Source: DASXHZ01 sp036488085
GTDB lineage: Bacteria; Acidobacteriota; Thermoanaerobaculia; Gp7-AA8
DNA: 37,468 bases
Assembly: GCA_036488085.1 (NCBI GenBank)
Contig: DASXHZ010000079.1
Location: forward strand, 1 to 37,468
Direction: 5' to 3'
The number at the start of each line of letters is the position of its first letter. Positions within the stretch are counted from its first letter, which is position 1. The notes under the pieces are model-generated. The model saw only the letters and a list, made by a program, of their open reading frames with translations. It was not told where the DNA came from and did not search any database. A program made the position numbers and the translations under genes. Below are positions 7,772-16,089 of this stretch, piece after piece.

Positions 7772-10291
7772 ATGCCTTACGACCCGAGTGCGATTGAACC
7801 GAAGTGGCAGCGAGCGTGGGCGGAGGCGCGGGTGGCGGAGGTCGACGTCACGGCGCCCGGCCAGAAGTTCTACATGCTCAACATGTTCCCGTACCCGTCG
7901 GGCGACCTCCATGTCGGCCACGGCCGGAACTACATTCTCGGCGACGCGCTCTATCGTTACTTTCGGATGCGGGGGCGCGTGGCGCTCAATCCGATGGGTT
8001 GGGACGCCTTCGGACTCCCCGCGGAAAACGCCGCCATCAAGCGCCGCATCCACCCCCGAGAGTGGACCCGCGGCAACATCGGCCGCATGAAGGCGCAGTT
8101 CGACCGGTGGGGGATTCTGTACGACTGGTCGAAGGAGCTCGCGAGCTGCGATCCGGAGTACTACCGCTGGAACCAGTGGCTCTTCATCCAGCTCTACAAG
8201 CGCGGTCTCGCGTATCGCGGCAAGGCGCCGGTGAACTGGTGCCCGACGGATCAGACGGTGCTGGCGAACGAGCAGGTCGTCGACGGCCGCTGCGAGCGCT
8301 GCGGAACGGTCGTCGTGCAGCGCGAGCTCGAGCAGTGGTTCCTGAAGATCACCGACTACGCCGATCGCCTCGACGCGGGCCTCGACAATCTCGAGCACTG
8401 GCCCGACAAGGTGAAGACGATGCAGCGGAACTGGATCGGCCGCTCGGTCGGCGCCGACGTCGAGTTCCAGGTCCCGTCGCTCGGGAAGCCGATCCGTATC
8501 TTCACGACCCGTCCCGACACCATCTACGGCGCGACGTTCATGGTCCTCGCACCGGAGCATCCCGACGTCGCGGCCCTCGTCGCCGATCATCCGGAACGTG
8601 CGGCAATCGAGCAGTGGATCGCGGGCGTCCGCAATCAGTCGAACCTCGAGCGGCAAGAGGCGGGGAAGGAAGGGCGCTTCACCGGCAAGTACGCGGTGAA
8701 CCCCTTCACGAACGAAGAGATCCCGATCTGGCTCGGCAACTTCGTGCTGATGCAGTACGGCACCGGCGCGATCATGGCGGTGCCGGGGCACGACGAGCGC
8801 GATTTCGATTTCGCGAATCAGTACGGGCTGGACGTTCGTCGCGTGGTTGAAGGCGGCGAGTTGCCGTACGTCGACAAGGAAGCCGGCGTGGCGGTCAACT
8901 CGCCGCTGATCGACGGGCTCACGAGCGCCAAAGCAATCGCCCGGATGATCGACGAGATCGAGCGGCGCGGCATCGGGAAGAAGATGGTCCGCTACCGTCT
9001 CCGCGACTGGCTGATCTCGCGGCAACGCTACTGGGGCACGCCGATCCCGATGCTGTATTGCGGCGCGTGCGGGATCGTGCCGGTGCCGGAGGATCAGCTC
9101 CCGGTCGAGCTGCCGGTCGACGTGGCGTTCACGGGGCGCGAAGGGAATCCGCTCGCGAAGGACGACCGCTTCGTGAACGCGACCTGTCCGCAGTGCGGCG
9201 GCCAGGCGCGGCGCGAGACCGACACGATGGACACGTTCGTCGACTCGTCGTGGTACTTCCTCCGTTTCGTCACGCCGCGCGACTCGACCAAGATCTTCGA
9301 CACGAGCCTCGTCAACCGCTGGCTGCCGGTCGATCAGTACATCGGCGGCATCGAGCACGCGATCCTGCACCTGCTCTACGCGCGCTTCGTCACGCGCGTG
9401 CTGCACGACATGGGGCTGGTCGCGTTCGAGGAACCGTTCGCGCGGCTCTTCAACCAGGGGATGATCACAAAGGTCGGCTACCGCGATCCCAACGCGAACA
9501 TGATGTGGATTCCGTTTGCCGACATCGAGATGCGCGACGGCGACGCGATCCGAAAAGAGAACGGATCGAAGCTGATTCCCGAGCTCGCGAAGATGTCGAA
9601 GTCGCAGTTCAACGTCGTCCCGCCCGATGAGCTCATCGCCCGCTATGGCGCCGACACGGAGCGCGTCTACACGCTCTTCATCGCGCCGCCGGAAAAAGAG
9701 GCCGAATGGTCGGACGAGGGGGTCGTCGGCGCGTACCGATTCCTCGGGCGCGTCTGGCGCCAGGGCGAAGAGCTCGCGGCCGGACGGATGTCGGGCGGCG
9801 CGAACGGCGAGCGCGTCATCCGCAAGATGCATCAGACGATCGACGCGGTGACGCGCCGAATGGAGCGCTTCGAGTTCAACACCACGATCTCGTTTCTCAT
9901 GGAGCTGTCGAACGCCATCGGGGAGCACCTCGCGGGCGGCGGCGACCTCGCCCCGGCGCGCGAGGCGTACACGGCGCTGCTGCAGATGCTGCATCCGTTT
10001 GCGCCGCATATCACCGAGGAGCTGTGGGCGATGCTCGGACACTCAGGGATGGTGCTGAAGTCGCGCTGGCCGTCCGCCGATCCGGCCCTGATGCAGGAGG
10101 ACGTCGTCACGATCGTCGTGCAGGTGAACGGAAAGCTCCGCGGTCAGATCGAGGTCGCGAATCCGCCGGAGGAGAAGCGCGTGTTCGAGGCGGTCGACGC
10201 GAACGAGAAGGTGCAGCAATGGCTCGCGGGGAGACAGATCGTGAAGCGGATCTATGTGCCGGGTAAACTGGTGAACGTGGTGGTGAAATGA
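7772..10291 (+). CDS. leuS: Leucyl-tRNA synthetase
   Basis: LeuRS attaches leucine to tRNA-Leu and edits mischarged products. The 839-residue class I synthetase has the bacterial layout: the HIGH-like motif H47-V-G-H50 after PYPSGDL, a zinc-type Cys cluster (CPTDQT...CERCG), the CP1 editing domain with TRPDTIYG, a second Cys cluster (YCGACG...CPQCG), the KMSKS loop at K607-M-S-K-S611, an anticodon-binding helical domain, and the C-terminal appended domain (VQVNGKLRGQIEV). The ATG at 7772 fits the family N-terminus (MPYDPSAIEPKWQ). The TGA overlaps the lptE ATG as ATGA, so lptE translation is probably coupled. leuS-lptE is a known neighbourhood in Gram-negative bacteria. Confidence 0.99.
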   Translation: MPYDPSAIEPKWQRAWAEARVAEVDVTAPGQKFYMLNMFPYPSGDLHVGHGRNYILGDALYRYFRMRGRVALNPMGWDAFGLPAENAAIKRRIHPREWTRGNIGRMKAQFDRWGILYDWSKELASCDPEYYRWNQWLFIQLYKRGLAYRGKAPVNWCPTDQTVLANEQVVDGRCERCGTVVVQRELEQWFLKITDYADRLDAGLDNLEHWPDKVKTMQRNWIGRSVGADVEFQVPSLGKPIRIFTTRPDTIYGATFMVLAPEHPDVAALVADHPERAAIEQWIAGVRNQSNLERQEAGKEGRFTGKYAVNPFTNEEIPIWLGNFVLMQYGTGAIMAVPGHDERDFDFANQYGLDVRRVVEGGELPYVDKEAGVAVNSPLIDGLTSAKAIARMIDEIERRGIGKKMVRYRLRDWLISRQRYWGTPIPMLYCGACGIVPVPEDQLPVELPVDVAFTGREGNPLAKDDRFVNATCPQCGGQARRETDTMDTFVDSSWYFLRFVTPRDSTKIFDTSLVNRWLPVDQYIGGIEHAILHLLYARFVTRVLHDMGLVAFEEPFARLFNQGMITKVGYRDPNANMMWIPFADIEMRDGDAIRKENGSKLIPELAKMSKSQFNVVPPDELIARYGADTERVYTLFIAPPEKEAEWSDEGVVGAYRFLGRVWRQGEELAAGRMSGGANGERVIRKMHQTIDAVTRRMERFEFNTTISFLMELSNAIGEHLAGGGDLAPAREAYTALLQMLHPFAPHITEELWAMLGHSGMVLKSRWPSADPALMQEDVVTIVVQVNGKLRGQIEVANPPEEKRVFEAVDANEKVQQWLAGRQIVKRIYVPGKLVNVVVK

Positions 10292-10821
10292 AAAAGACAG
10301 TTGCCGGTTGCCGGTTGCTGGTCGCCGGATGGCTGCTCCTGATGCTGAGCGGATGCGGGTACGCCTTGGTCGGGAAGGGCAATTCGTTGCCGCCGACGAT
10401 CCACACGATCCAGGTGCCGGCGTTCGTGAACAAGACGACCCGCGTGGAACTCGAACAGCGGGTGACGCAGGCGGTGGCGGACGAGTTCGTGTCGCGCGGG
10501 CGGATGCGTCTCGTGACGAACCCGAAGGACGCCGACGCCATCCTCCGCGGCTCGATCGACAGCTTCGGCATCAACCCGGTCGCGTTCAACGTGCAGGGCC
10601 GCGCGACGCAGTACCAGATCTCGATTACGGCGAACATCGAGCTGCTCGACCACCGGAACGACGACAAGGTGCTCTGGAAGAACGACCAGTACCGCTTCAC
10701 GGAGAACTACCAGGTCGACGTCGTGACCAGCGACTCGTTCGACCAGGAGAGCCGCGCCATCACCACCATCGCCGACCGCTTCGCGCAGTCGCTGGTCGCG
10801 AACCTGTTGGAAGGGTTTTAG
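10288..10821 (+). CDS. lptE: LPS-assembly lipoprotein LptE
   Basis: LptE plugs the LptD barrel in the outer membrane and helps insert lipopolysaccharide. The 177-residue precursor has a lipoprotein signal peptide with lipobox L-S-G-C (C23), followed by the LptE-like region: IQVPAFVNKTTRVELEQRV, then DAILRGSIDSF, then the YQISITANIELLD strand. The start overlaps leuS (ATGA). Codons 4-14 of the signal peptide are built from four heptamer units (10299-10326) that are the reverse complement of the array upstream of mutS. Gain or loss of one unit would shift the reading frame. lptD lies outside this window. A hairpin follows the stop. Confidence 0.85.
   Translation: MKKTVAGCRLLVAGWLLLMLSGCGYALVGKGNSLPPTIHTIQVPAFVNKTTRVELEQRVTQAVADEFVSRGRMRLVTNPKDADAILRGSIDSFGINPVAFNVQGRATQYQISITANIELLDHRNDDKVLWKNDQYRFTENYQVDVVTSDSFDQESRAITTIADRFAQSLVANLLEGF
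10299..10326. repeat. Heptamer repeat inside the lptE signal-peptide codons
   Basis: Four units in a row, AGTTGCC GGTTGCC GGTTGCT GGTCGCC, are the reverse complement of the GGCAACC unit at 3-156. They encode residues 4-14 (TVAGCRLLVAG) of the LptE signal peptide. The last two units have drifted by one base each. Confidence 0.9.
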
Positions 10822-10823
10822 GC

Positions 10824-10845
10824 GGGCCGGCGGGGGCGCCGGCCC
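10824..10845. terminator. GC hairpin between lptE and rpsT (convergent)
   Basis: GGGCCGGCG and CGCCGGCCC form a perfect 9-base-pair stem around a GGGG loop, three to four bases after the lptE stop and seven bases before the end of the convergent rpsT. No T-run follows. Position and strength suggest a bidirectional terminator. Confidence 0.65.
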
Positions 10846-10851
10846 CACACA

Positions 10852-11106
10852 TTATTTCGCGCTGGCGCGCTTCGCGGACTTGGCGAGACGCGACTTGTAG
10901 CGGCTGGCGGTGTTTTTCTTGATCACGCCTTTCTTCGCTGCCTTGTCGATCTCCGAGAATCCGGCCGACAGGTCGGCGTTGCCGCCTGCTGCTGCGGTAC
11001 GGGCCTTCTTCAGCGATGTGCGGAGGCGCGTCTTGACCGCGCGGTTCTGCGCATTGCGCTTGACGGCCTGCCGTTCCTGTTTCTCGGCCGAGCGGGTGTT
11101 TGCCAT
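10852..11106 (-). CDS. rpsT: 30S ribosomal protein S20
   Basis: S20 binds 16S rRNA early in small-subunit assembly. The 84-residue, very basic protein (start MANTRSAEKQERQAVKRN, helices rich in Lys and Arg, end KSAKRASAK) matches S20 in length and pattern. A strong AAGGAGAT Shine-Dalgarno precedes the ATG. It lies 22 bases after the cpoB stop on the same strand, so it may be read from the tol-pal transcript as well as from its own promoter, which would lie in the end of cpoB. A GC hairpin follows. Confidence 0.95.
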   Translation of the reverse strand: MANTRSAEKQERQAVKRNAQNRAVKTRLRTSLKKARTAAAGGNADLSAGFSEIDKAAKKGVIKKNTASRYKSRLAKSAKRASAK

Positions 11107-11128
11107 GAAATCTCCTTCGATTTGAATC

Positions 11129-11986
11129 TTATCTTGTCTCGACGCCCAGCTTTTTCAGTTCCTCGCGTGCCTTCGCGGCCTCGGACGACTTCGGGTGTTC
11201 GTGCACCACGTACTGCAGTTGCACGATCCCCTGCGCGTTCTCGCCGAGGCTGATGTAGGCGTACCCTTTCTTCAGCAGGGCGCTCGGAACCTTCTCCGAC
11301 TTGGGATAGTCGTTGACGACGCTGTCAAACTGCGCAATCGATTCGCGATATTTCTTCTGCGAATAAAGCGACTCGCCGATCCAGTACGACGCGTTGTCCG
11401 CCAGGTCGGAGTCGGGGTACTTCTGCATGAACTCCCGGAACCCCGCGATCGCCAGGTCGTAGTTGCCCTTCTGGTAGTCGCGGTAGGCGCTCTGATACGT
11501 GAGGGCCGGCGTCTCGCCGTTGTCGGGCGTGACTGTGACCTCGTGGACTGGGGGTGGGGTGGGGACCGGGGTCGCCGCGGTCGGCGGCGCTACACCGGGC
11601 GGCGTGACAACCGGAGGGGGCGCCGCGAGCCGGGCGACCGACGCGCGGAGCTCCTCGACGTCGTGCTGCGCCTGCGTGAGCTGCTGGACGAGGTGATCGA
11701 CACGGTAGTTCGTCTGCTCGACCGAACCCTGGTTGTTGTTCAGCCGGTCCTCGATGGATCCGACCTTCGTCACCAGCGTGGCATTCGACTTCAGCAGCGT
11801 GTCGGTCTGCTCCGCGATCTTTGCGTTGACGTTCTGCACGTCCTCTTTGCTCGACGCGGTCCGCTTGAGCTGCGCGACCTGGTCCTGCAGATCGTTGATC
11901 TGGCTCTGCAGCCGCTGGACGTCGGACGTCGACGCGCAGGCGGATGCGAAGAGCGCCAGGAGCGCGAGCGGCGCGAGGCGCTTCAT
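11129..11986 (-). CDS. cpoB: Tol-Pal system protein CpoB (YbgF)
   Basis: CpoB is a periplasmic Tol-Pal partner that links envelope constriction to peptidoglycan synthesis. The 285-residue precursor begins MKRLAPLALL and has an apparent lipobox ASAC (C17), so here it may be a lipoprotein, whereas the E. coli protein is soluble. A coiled-coil region follows at about 22-110 (heptads of L, V, Q), then a Pro-rich linker (about 115-150) and C-terminal TPR repeats (about 160-285: YQKGNYDLAIAGFREF, KKYRESIAQFDSV and YVVHEHPKSSEAAKA). It directly abuts the pal stop (no gap) and is the last tol gene, the usual position. Confidence 0.93.
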   Translation of the reverse strand: MKRLAPLALLALFASACASTSDVQRLQSQINDLQDQVAQLKRTASSKEDVQNVNAKIAEQTDTLLKSNATLVTKVGSIEDRLNNNQGSVEQTNYRVDHLVQQLTQAQHDVEELRASVARLAAPPPVVTPPGVAPPTAATPVPTPPPVHEVTVTPDNGETPALTYQSAYRDYQKGNYDLAIAGFREFMQKYPDSDLADNASYWIGESLYSQKKYRESIAQFDSVVNDYPKSEKVPSALLKKGYAYISLGENAQGIVQLQYVVHEHPKSSEAAKAREELKKLGVETR

Positions 11987-12589
11987 TTACTTACCAACCA
12001 GCACGAGGTGTGCGCGCCGGTTCTTCGCCCACGCTCCCTCGTCGTGACCCGGATCGAACGGCCGCTCCTCGCCGTAGCTGACGGTGCGGATGCGCGCCGA
12101 GTCGACGCCGAGCGTCATGAGGTACTCCTTGGCGATGTTCGCGCGGCGGTCGCCGAGGGCGAGGTTGTACTGCTCCGTGCCGCGCTCGTCGCAGTGGCCT
12201 TCGATGAGCAGGTTGTACTGCCCGTTCTTCTTCAGCCAGCTCGCCGACGTCTGCAGCGCGTTCTGCGCCTCGGACGACAGCGCCGACTCGTCGTATCCGA
12301 AGAATGCGTCGGCGATGTAGCCGCGCTCCTGCGCCACGCGGTTGAGCTCCTCGATGTCGGCGGGGAGCGCCTCTTCCTGCACCGGCTTCTCGTTCACGAA
12401 ATCGGTTGGCGGCGCGACCGTGGTGGTCGTCGACGTGACCGGCGGCGGCGGAACCTCGGGCACGGTGGCGGATGCCGCCGTCTCAGGATGCGTCACAGGC
12501 TCCTGCGTTTTCTTGGACCGGCAGGCCGGCACGAGTGCCAGCGACACGATTACAAGGCTGAGGGCGAAGGCTTTCACTGTTTTCTTCAT
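11987..12589 (-). CDS. pal: Peptidoglycan-associated lipoprotein Pal
   Basis: Pal anchors the outer membrane to peptidoglycan and is moved by TolB/TolA during division. The 200-residue precursor has a signal peptide with lipobox VPAC (C23), a Pro/Thr-rich linker, and a C-terminal OmpA-like domain. That domain has the peptidoglycan-binding pattern GHCDERGTEQYNLALGDRRA and a late NRRAHL. The ATG at 12589 (MKKTVKAFALS) is chosen over a longer open frame to 12964 because it gives a proper lipoprotein signal and lies after the tolB stop, with AAGGAG about 11 bases upstream. It lies between tolB and cpoB. Confidence 0.96.
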   Translation of the reverse strand: MKKTVKAFALSLVIVSLALVPACRSKKTQEPVTHPETAASATVPEVPPPPVTSTTTTVAPPTDFVNEKPVQEEALPADIEELNRVAQERGYIADAFFGYDESALSSEAQNALQTSASWLKKNGQYNLLIEGHCDERGTEQYNLALGDRRANIAKEYLMTLGVDSARIRTVSYGEERPFDPGHDEGAWAKNRRAHLVLVGK

Positions 12590-12623
12590 CTCGTCTGCAA
12601 CTCCTTTCGCATCATACGAAAAA

Positions 12624-13901
12624 TCATTCCGCTTTCTTCGACCAGTCGGGGTCTTTGTTCTCGCCCGCGGTCGTGAGCTGTTGGATGTCGCCGCCTTCGG
12701 CGCGCATCCGGTAGATCTGCCATCGGCCCGTGCGATTCGACTGGAACGCGAGCCACTTTCCGTCGGGAGACCACGTCGGCTGCTCGTTCGATCCTTCGCC
12801 CGCGATGACTTGGCTCTGGCCGGTGATGAGGTTGGCGACGCGGATCTGGAAGCGGCCGGAGACGCGCGAGGTGTAGGCGATCTCCTCGCCGCTCGGCGAC
12901 CAGGTGGCGTCGTCGTTCCACTCGCCCTCGAACGAGATGCGGCGTACGTTCGTCCCCTCCGCATCCATCACGTAGATCTGCGGCGATCCGCTGCGGCCCG
13001 AGGTGAAGGAGATCTGGCGTCCGTTGGGACTCCACTCCGGCGTCGACTCGATGGAGGACGACGTCGTGAGGCGGCGAAGATCCGAGCCATCGTCCTTGAT
13101 GACGTAGATGTCGGGGTTTCCGTTGACGGAACCGACGAACGCGATGTCGTTGCTCTGCGGCGAGAAGGTCGCGGAGGTGTTGAGGTTGAGGCCCGTACGC
13201 AGCCGCATGCGGCCACCGCCGACGCGGTTGATGATGTACATGTCCGAGGTTCCGGCCACGAACGAGGTGTAGACCATCCGCTGGTTGTCGGGTGACCAGC
13301 TCGGAAGGATCGACAGCGCGTTGTGCCGCGTGATCTGGCGCTGGTTGCCGCCGTCCCAATCCATCAGCCAGATCTCCCACGAGCCGCTGCGGTCGGACGC
13401 ATACGCGATCTGCGAGAGGAAGATGGCGGACTTCGGTCCGTTGACCATCTTCATCAGATCGTTCGCGAGCATGTGCGCGATCTTGGTCAGCGTCGTCGCC
13501 TGGCCGCGATACCCCTTCGCCAGCAGCTCGGTGCCGGTTGTGTCGATGGTGCGTCCGCGGACCACGTAGTCCTCGCCCTCGGTGATGACCTGCAGGCGGA
13601 GGAGGTAGAGCGCGCCTACGCGCTTCGCGAGGTCCGGCGTGGGGGCGACACCAGGCGGCAGCGGCGCGATGGCGAAGACTCCGGACGCCGCGAGGTCGCG
13701 GGTTAGCGGCGCAAAGAACGTGTTGTTGATCATCTGCGGATCGAGCCCCTGCGCGAGGTCGGGAAACGGAATGCCGATCCGGACGACCTGCGTCGCCTGC
13801 TGCTGGCCGATCGTCTGCGTGATGTCGGTTTGCGCGAGGAGCGGAAGGGCGATGAACGCGATGGCGATGAACGCAGTGATGAGCGAGAGGAAGTTCTTCA
13901 T
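12624..13901 (-). CDS. tolB: Tol-Pal system beta-propeller protein TolB
   Basis: TolB is the periplasmic propeller that binds Pal and TolA. The 425-residue precursor has a signal peptide ending near ALPLLAQ (about residue 24), an N-terminal alpha/beta domain (about 40-165), and a six-bladed propeller. The blades are built of repeated units such as AYASDRSGSWEIWLMDWDGG, SWSPDNQRMVYTS and TWSPDGKWLAFQSNRTG. Its ATG overlaps the stop of the tolA-like gene by four bases (ATGA). The following pal gene starts 34 bases after the tolB stop. Confidence 0.96.
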   Translation of the reverse strand: MKNFLSLITAFIAIAFIALPLLAQTDITQTIGQQQATQVVRIGIPFPDLAQGLDPQMINNTFFAPLTRDLAASGVFAIAPLPPGVAPTPDLAKRVGALYLLRLQVITEGEDYVVRGRTIDTTGTELLAKGYRGQATTLTKIAHMLANDLMKMVNGPKSAIFLSQIAYASDRSGSWEIWLMDWDGGNQRQITRHNALSILPSWSPDNQRMVYTSFVAGTSDMYIINRVGGGRMRLRTGLNLNTSATFSPQSNDIAFVGSVNGNPDIYVIKDDGSDLRRLTTSSSIESTPEWSPNGRQISFTSGRSGSPQIYVMDAEGTNVRRISFEGEWNDDATWSPSGEEIAYTSRVSGRFQIRVANLITGQSQVIAGEGSNEQPTWSPDGKWLAFQSNRTGRWQIYRMRAEGGDIQQLTTAGENKDPDWSKKAE

Positions 13902-14620
13902 TTGAATATCAGGTGCACCCTCAAATACGTGCCGTTGTAGCCGAACGGGAGCGGCGGTAGGGGAGAGGATTCGAGGACGGCGCGAAACGCGGCGCGGTCG
14001 GCGGTGCCGTTGCCGCTCGCCTGCTCCACCGCCGCGTCGCTGATGCTGCCGTCGCGGTTGATCGTGAACGAGATCTTCGTGGTCAGGTCGCCGGTGATCT
14101 GCGGACGGAACCAGTGACTGCCGATCAGCCGGTTCATGTTGGTGAGGTACATCGTGTACGGGAAGTCGCCGCCTTCGATGCCGGCGACGCCCGAGCTGCC
14201 TGCCGCGATGTTCGGCGTCGCCGCATCGGTCGACGTCGCGGCCGGAGCGGGGGCGGCCGGCGGGAGCGGCGCCGGGCCCGCTTTCTTCGTCGACTTGCCG
14301 AATGGCGACGGCGGGGCGGTGTTCTTTACGGGGGTTGCGGGGTTTGCGGGTTTCGGCGCTTCGACGACGGGCACCGGCTCGTGGATCACCGGTCTCACGG
14401 CCTTCGGCTTCGGCGCGTTCGCCGGCACGATCGGCGCCGCACTCGGCGTGAACTTGATCGTCAGCACGTTCGTCACCTGCGGCGGAGCGGCGTGGAGTGC
14501 CGCGTAGACCGCGAGCGCGGTGATACCGCCATGCAGAAGGACCGAGAGGACGATTCCGGCGACGGGCCCGCGCTCGATCGCCGCGCGCTGAGCGAGGACC
14601 TCAGCGACGCGATCTTCCAC
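13898..14620 (-). CDS. tolA: TolA-like protein with TonB C-terminal domain
   Basis: A 240-residue inner-membrane protein: a cytoplasmic N-terminus of about 20 residues, one transmembrane helix (about 22-44, GIVLSVLLHGGITALAVYAA), a Pro/Ala-rich spacer (about 60-145), and a C-terminal TonB-type domain (about 155-240). Position in the operon says it is the TolA that couples TolQR to TolB/Pal. The spacer is much shorter than the long helical domain of enterobacterial TolA. By domain alone it would be called TonB. The start is GTG at 14620, overlapping the tolR end by 20 bases. Confidence 0.85.
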   Translation of the reverse strand: MEDRVAEVLAQRAAIERGPVAGIVLSVLLHGGITALAVYAALHAAPPQVTNVLTIKFTPSAAPIVPANAPKPKAVRPVIHEPVPVVEAPKPANPATPVKNTAPPSPFGKSTKKAGPAPLPPAAPAPAATSTDAATPNIAAGSSGVAGIEGGDFPYTMYLTNMNRLIGSHWFRPQITGDLTTKISFTINRDGSISDAAVEQASGNGTADRAAFRAVLESSPLPPLPFGYNGTYLRVHLIFK

Positions 14621-15038
14621 CCTGCTCCCTCGGCTGGGTCACCATTCCGAGCTGTTCGACCCCGGCGCGATTCATGACGTCGAGCACTGCAACGACCCGG
14701 CCGTACGGCACCGCGCGATCCGCTTCGAGCGTCGCGCGCTTCACGCGCCGCGCGCGCAACATTGGCCCCAGCGTCATGTCGAACGACCCGGCGCCGACCG
14801 ACGTGCCGTCGATGTACACCGAACCGTTCGCCGTCACCGTGATCTTCGCCGGCTGCGTCGACGCAAGCTCGAAGCTCTTCCCCTCGGCTGCCGGCAGTTG
14901 CACCGTCAGCCCCTGCGTCAGCATCGGCGCCGTGATCATGAAGATGATCAGGAGCACGAGCATCACGTCGACGAGCGGCGTGACATTGATCTCCGCCATG
15001 TCGGAGAGGTCGTCGGAGTCGGTGGTGCGAAAGGCCAT
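14601..15038 (-). CDS. tolR: Biopolymer transport protein TolR (ExbD/TolR family)
   Basis: With TolQ, TolR forms the proton-driven motor that energises TolA. The 145-residue protein has an N-terminal signature, a single transmembrane helix (about 20-44) with the conserved proton-path aspartate D24 (TPLVDVMLVLLIIF), and a periplasmic domain. The ATG at 15038 (MAFRTTDSDD) is chosen over the longer open frame to 15110, because the latter runs into the inverted-repeat element upstream and is not family-like. The Shine-Dalgarno is weak (AAGAAG). tolR is separated from tolQ by a 167-base region holding that element. Confidence 0.95.
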   Translation of the reverse strand: MAFRTTDSDDLSDMAEINVTPLVDVMLVLLIIFMITAPMLTQGLTVQLPAAEGKSFELASTQPAKITVTANGSVYIDGTSVGAGSFDMTLGPMLRARRVKRATLEADRAVPYGRVVAVLDVMNRAGVEQLGMVTQPREQGGRSRR

Positions 15039-15062
15039 GTCTTCTTGAAGGTTCTCTTTGCA

Positions 15063-15199
15063 GTTTATCCCGAGCGTAGCGAGGGATCTCCTGACACACC
15101 GGCAGCGCACGTACCCATGTATGAGAGACGATCGTGCTGCGCCTGACGTTTCGGTCGCGTAGGTGTGACCGGTGATCCCTCGCTTCGCTCGGGATAAAC
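15063..15199. repeat. Palindromic element (29-base inverted ends) between tolQ and tolR
   Basis: The ends 15063-15091 and 15171-15199 are inverted copies that pair at nearly all of 29 positions (core CCCGAGCGnAGCGAGGGATC). The inner 79 bases are only partly self-complementary. It has no coding capacity, so it looks like a MITE-like or REP-like unit. It fills almost all of the tolQ-tolR gap, where other tol operons have overlap or a short spacer. A related core (GAGCGAAGCGACGAAGGATCTCC) is found at 29993-30086. It could lower or uncouple tolR expression relative to tolQ. Confidence 0.85.
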
Positions 15200-15205
15200 T
15201 TCAGC

Positions 15206-15856
15206 CTAAGTGAAGTTCCTCTCGGTCAGGTTGAGGAACTCCAGCGTGAAGTCTTCCATCTCGCCGCGCGCGGAGCGCATCCGCTGCACGAACGCGTTGT
15301 AGAAGAGGAGCGCGGGGATCGCGGCGAAGAGGCCGGCCGCGGTGTTGATCAGCGCTTCGCTGATGCCCGGCGCGACGGCGGTGATCGACGTCGAGCCGGT
15401 CGATCCGATGCTCGCGAACGAGTCCATGATCCCCCACACCGTCCCGAAGAGACCGATGAACGGCGTCGCCGCCGCGGTCGTGGCGAGGAACGGGACGTAG
15501 CGCGCCAGGCGCGCGGCTTCGATGCGCGTGGCGCGGATCAGCGAGCGTTCCACGCTGTCGATCGACGTCACCTTCGCTCCGCTGTGCGCCACCTGCGCCT
15601 CAATCTCGGCGTAGCCGGCGCGAAAGAGCCCGACCAGCGCCGACTGAGCCAGCGGCGCCGACCCCGCCTGCACGTCGGCAAGCCGCTTCGATTTCCGGAA
15701 GAGGTAGACGAATTTCTTCGATGCGCGACGCGACCGGCTGTACCGCTGCCAAACCGCGATGATCGCCGCCCACGAGAGAACGGAAAAGATCAGGAGAATG
15801 CCGAGAACGGTTTTCCCCACCCACCCCGTATGAATGAACGCAGTCCAAAGCTGCAC
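15206..15856 (-). CDS. tolQ: Tol-Pal motor protein TolQ (MotA/TolQ/ExbB family)
   Basis: TolQ is the inner-membrane stator subunit of the Tol-Pal motor. The 216-residue protein has three predicted membrane segments: about 12-36 (VLGILLIFSVLSWAAIIAVW), about 118-142 (with TPFIGLFGTVWGIMDSF, the family signature) and about 165-188 (TAAGLFAAIPALLFYNAF). The start is GTG at 15856, with no clear Shine-Dalgarno. It is the first tol gene, 58 bases after a tRNA-Arg gene on the same strand. Part of its transcription could be read through from the tRNA promoter. Confidence 0.96.
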   Translation of the reverse strand: MQLWTAFIHTGWVGKTVLGILLIFSVLSWAAIIAVWQRYSRSRRASKKFVYLFRKSKRLADVQAGSAPLAQSALVGLFRAGYAEIEAQVAHSGAKVTSIDSVERSLIRATRIEAARLARYVPFLATTAAATPFIGLFGTVWGIMDSFASIGSTGSTSITAVAPGISEALINTAAGLFAAIPALLFYNAFVQRMRSARGEMEDFTLEFLNLTERNFT

Positions 15857-15914
15857 GAGCCGTACTTTACCCTACGGCATGCACGCAGTGACGGAGACGA
15901 TCGTGACGAATCCG

Positions 15915-15988
15915 TGGCCCCGGGGCGACTCGAACGCCCGACCAACGGTTTAGGAAACCGCTGCTCTATCCTGCTGAGCTACGGGGCC
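15915..15988 (-). tRNA. tRNA-Arg (anticodon CCU)
   Basis: The full cloverleaf can be drawn on the minus strand: acceptor GGCCCCG/CGGGGCC, D stem GCTC/GAGC, anticodon stem GCGGT/ACCGT with loop TTCCTAA (anticodon CCT, reading AGG), and T stem GGGCG/CGCCC with loop TTCGAGT. It is 74 bases with discriminator A; the 3' CCA is not encoded. Confidence 0.95.
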
Positions 15989-16014
15989 ATACGGGATTTG
16001 CTTGGCGCCTTCGC

Positions 16015-16043
16015 AGCCTAGCAACCTGGCGTTGAATTCGCAA
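16015..16043 (-). promoter_or_regulatory. Candidate sigma-70 promoter of tRNA-Arg
   Basis: On the minus strand, TTGCGA (16043-16038) and TAGGCT (16020-16015) are separated by exactly 17 bases. Transcription would start about 20 bases before the tRNA. Four of six -35 bases and three or four of six -10 bases fit the consensus. This comes from inspection only. Confidence 0.35.
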
Positions 16044-16089
16044 ACTGTTATTCGTAGCAGAAGCGAATTCCGGCGAGGGAGGGCGGTCC

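Noticed and set aside
7094..10042. 982-codon open frame on the minus strand across dtd and leuS
   Set aside because: It is antisense to clear leuS, with low-complexity Arg/His/Asp-rich translation. It is a codon-bias shadow common in GC-rich DNA.
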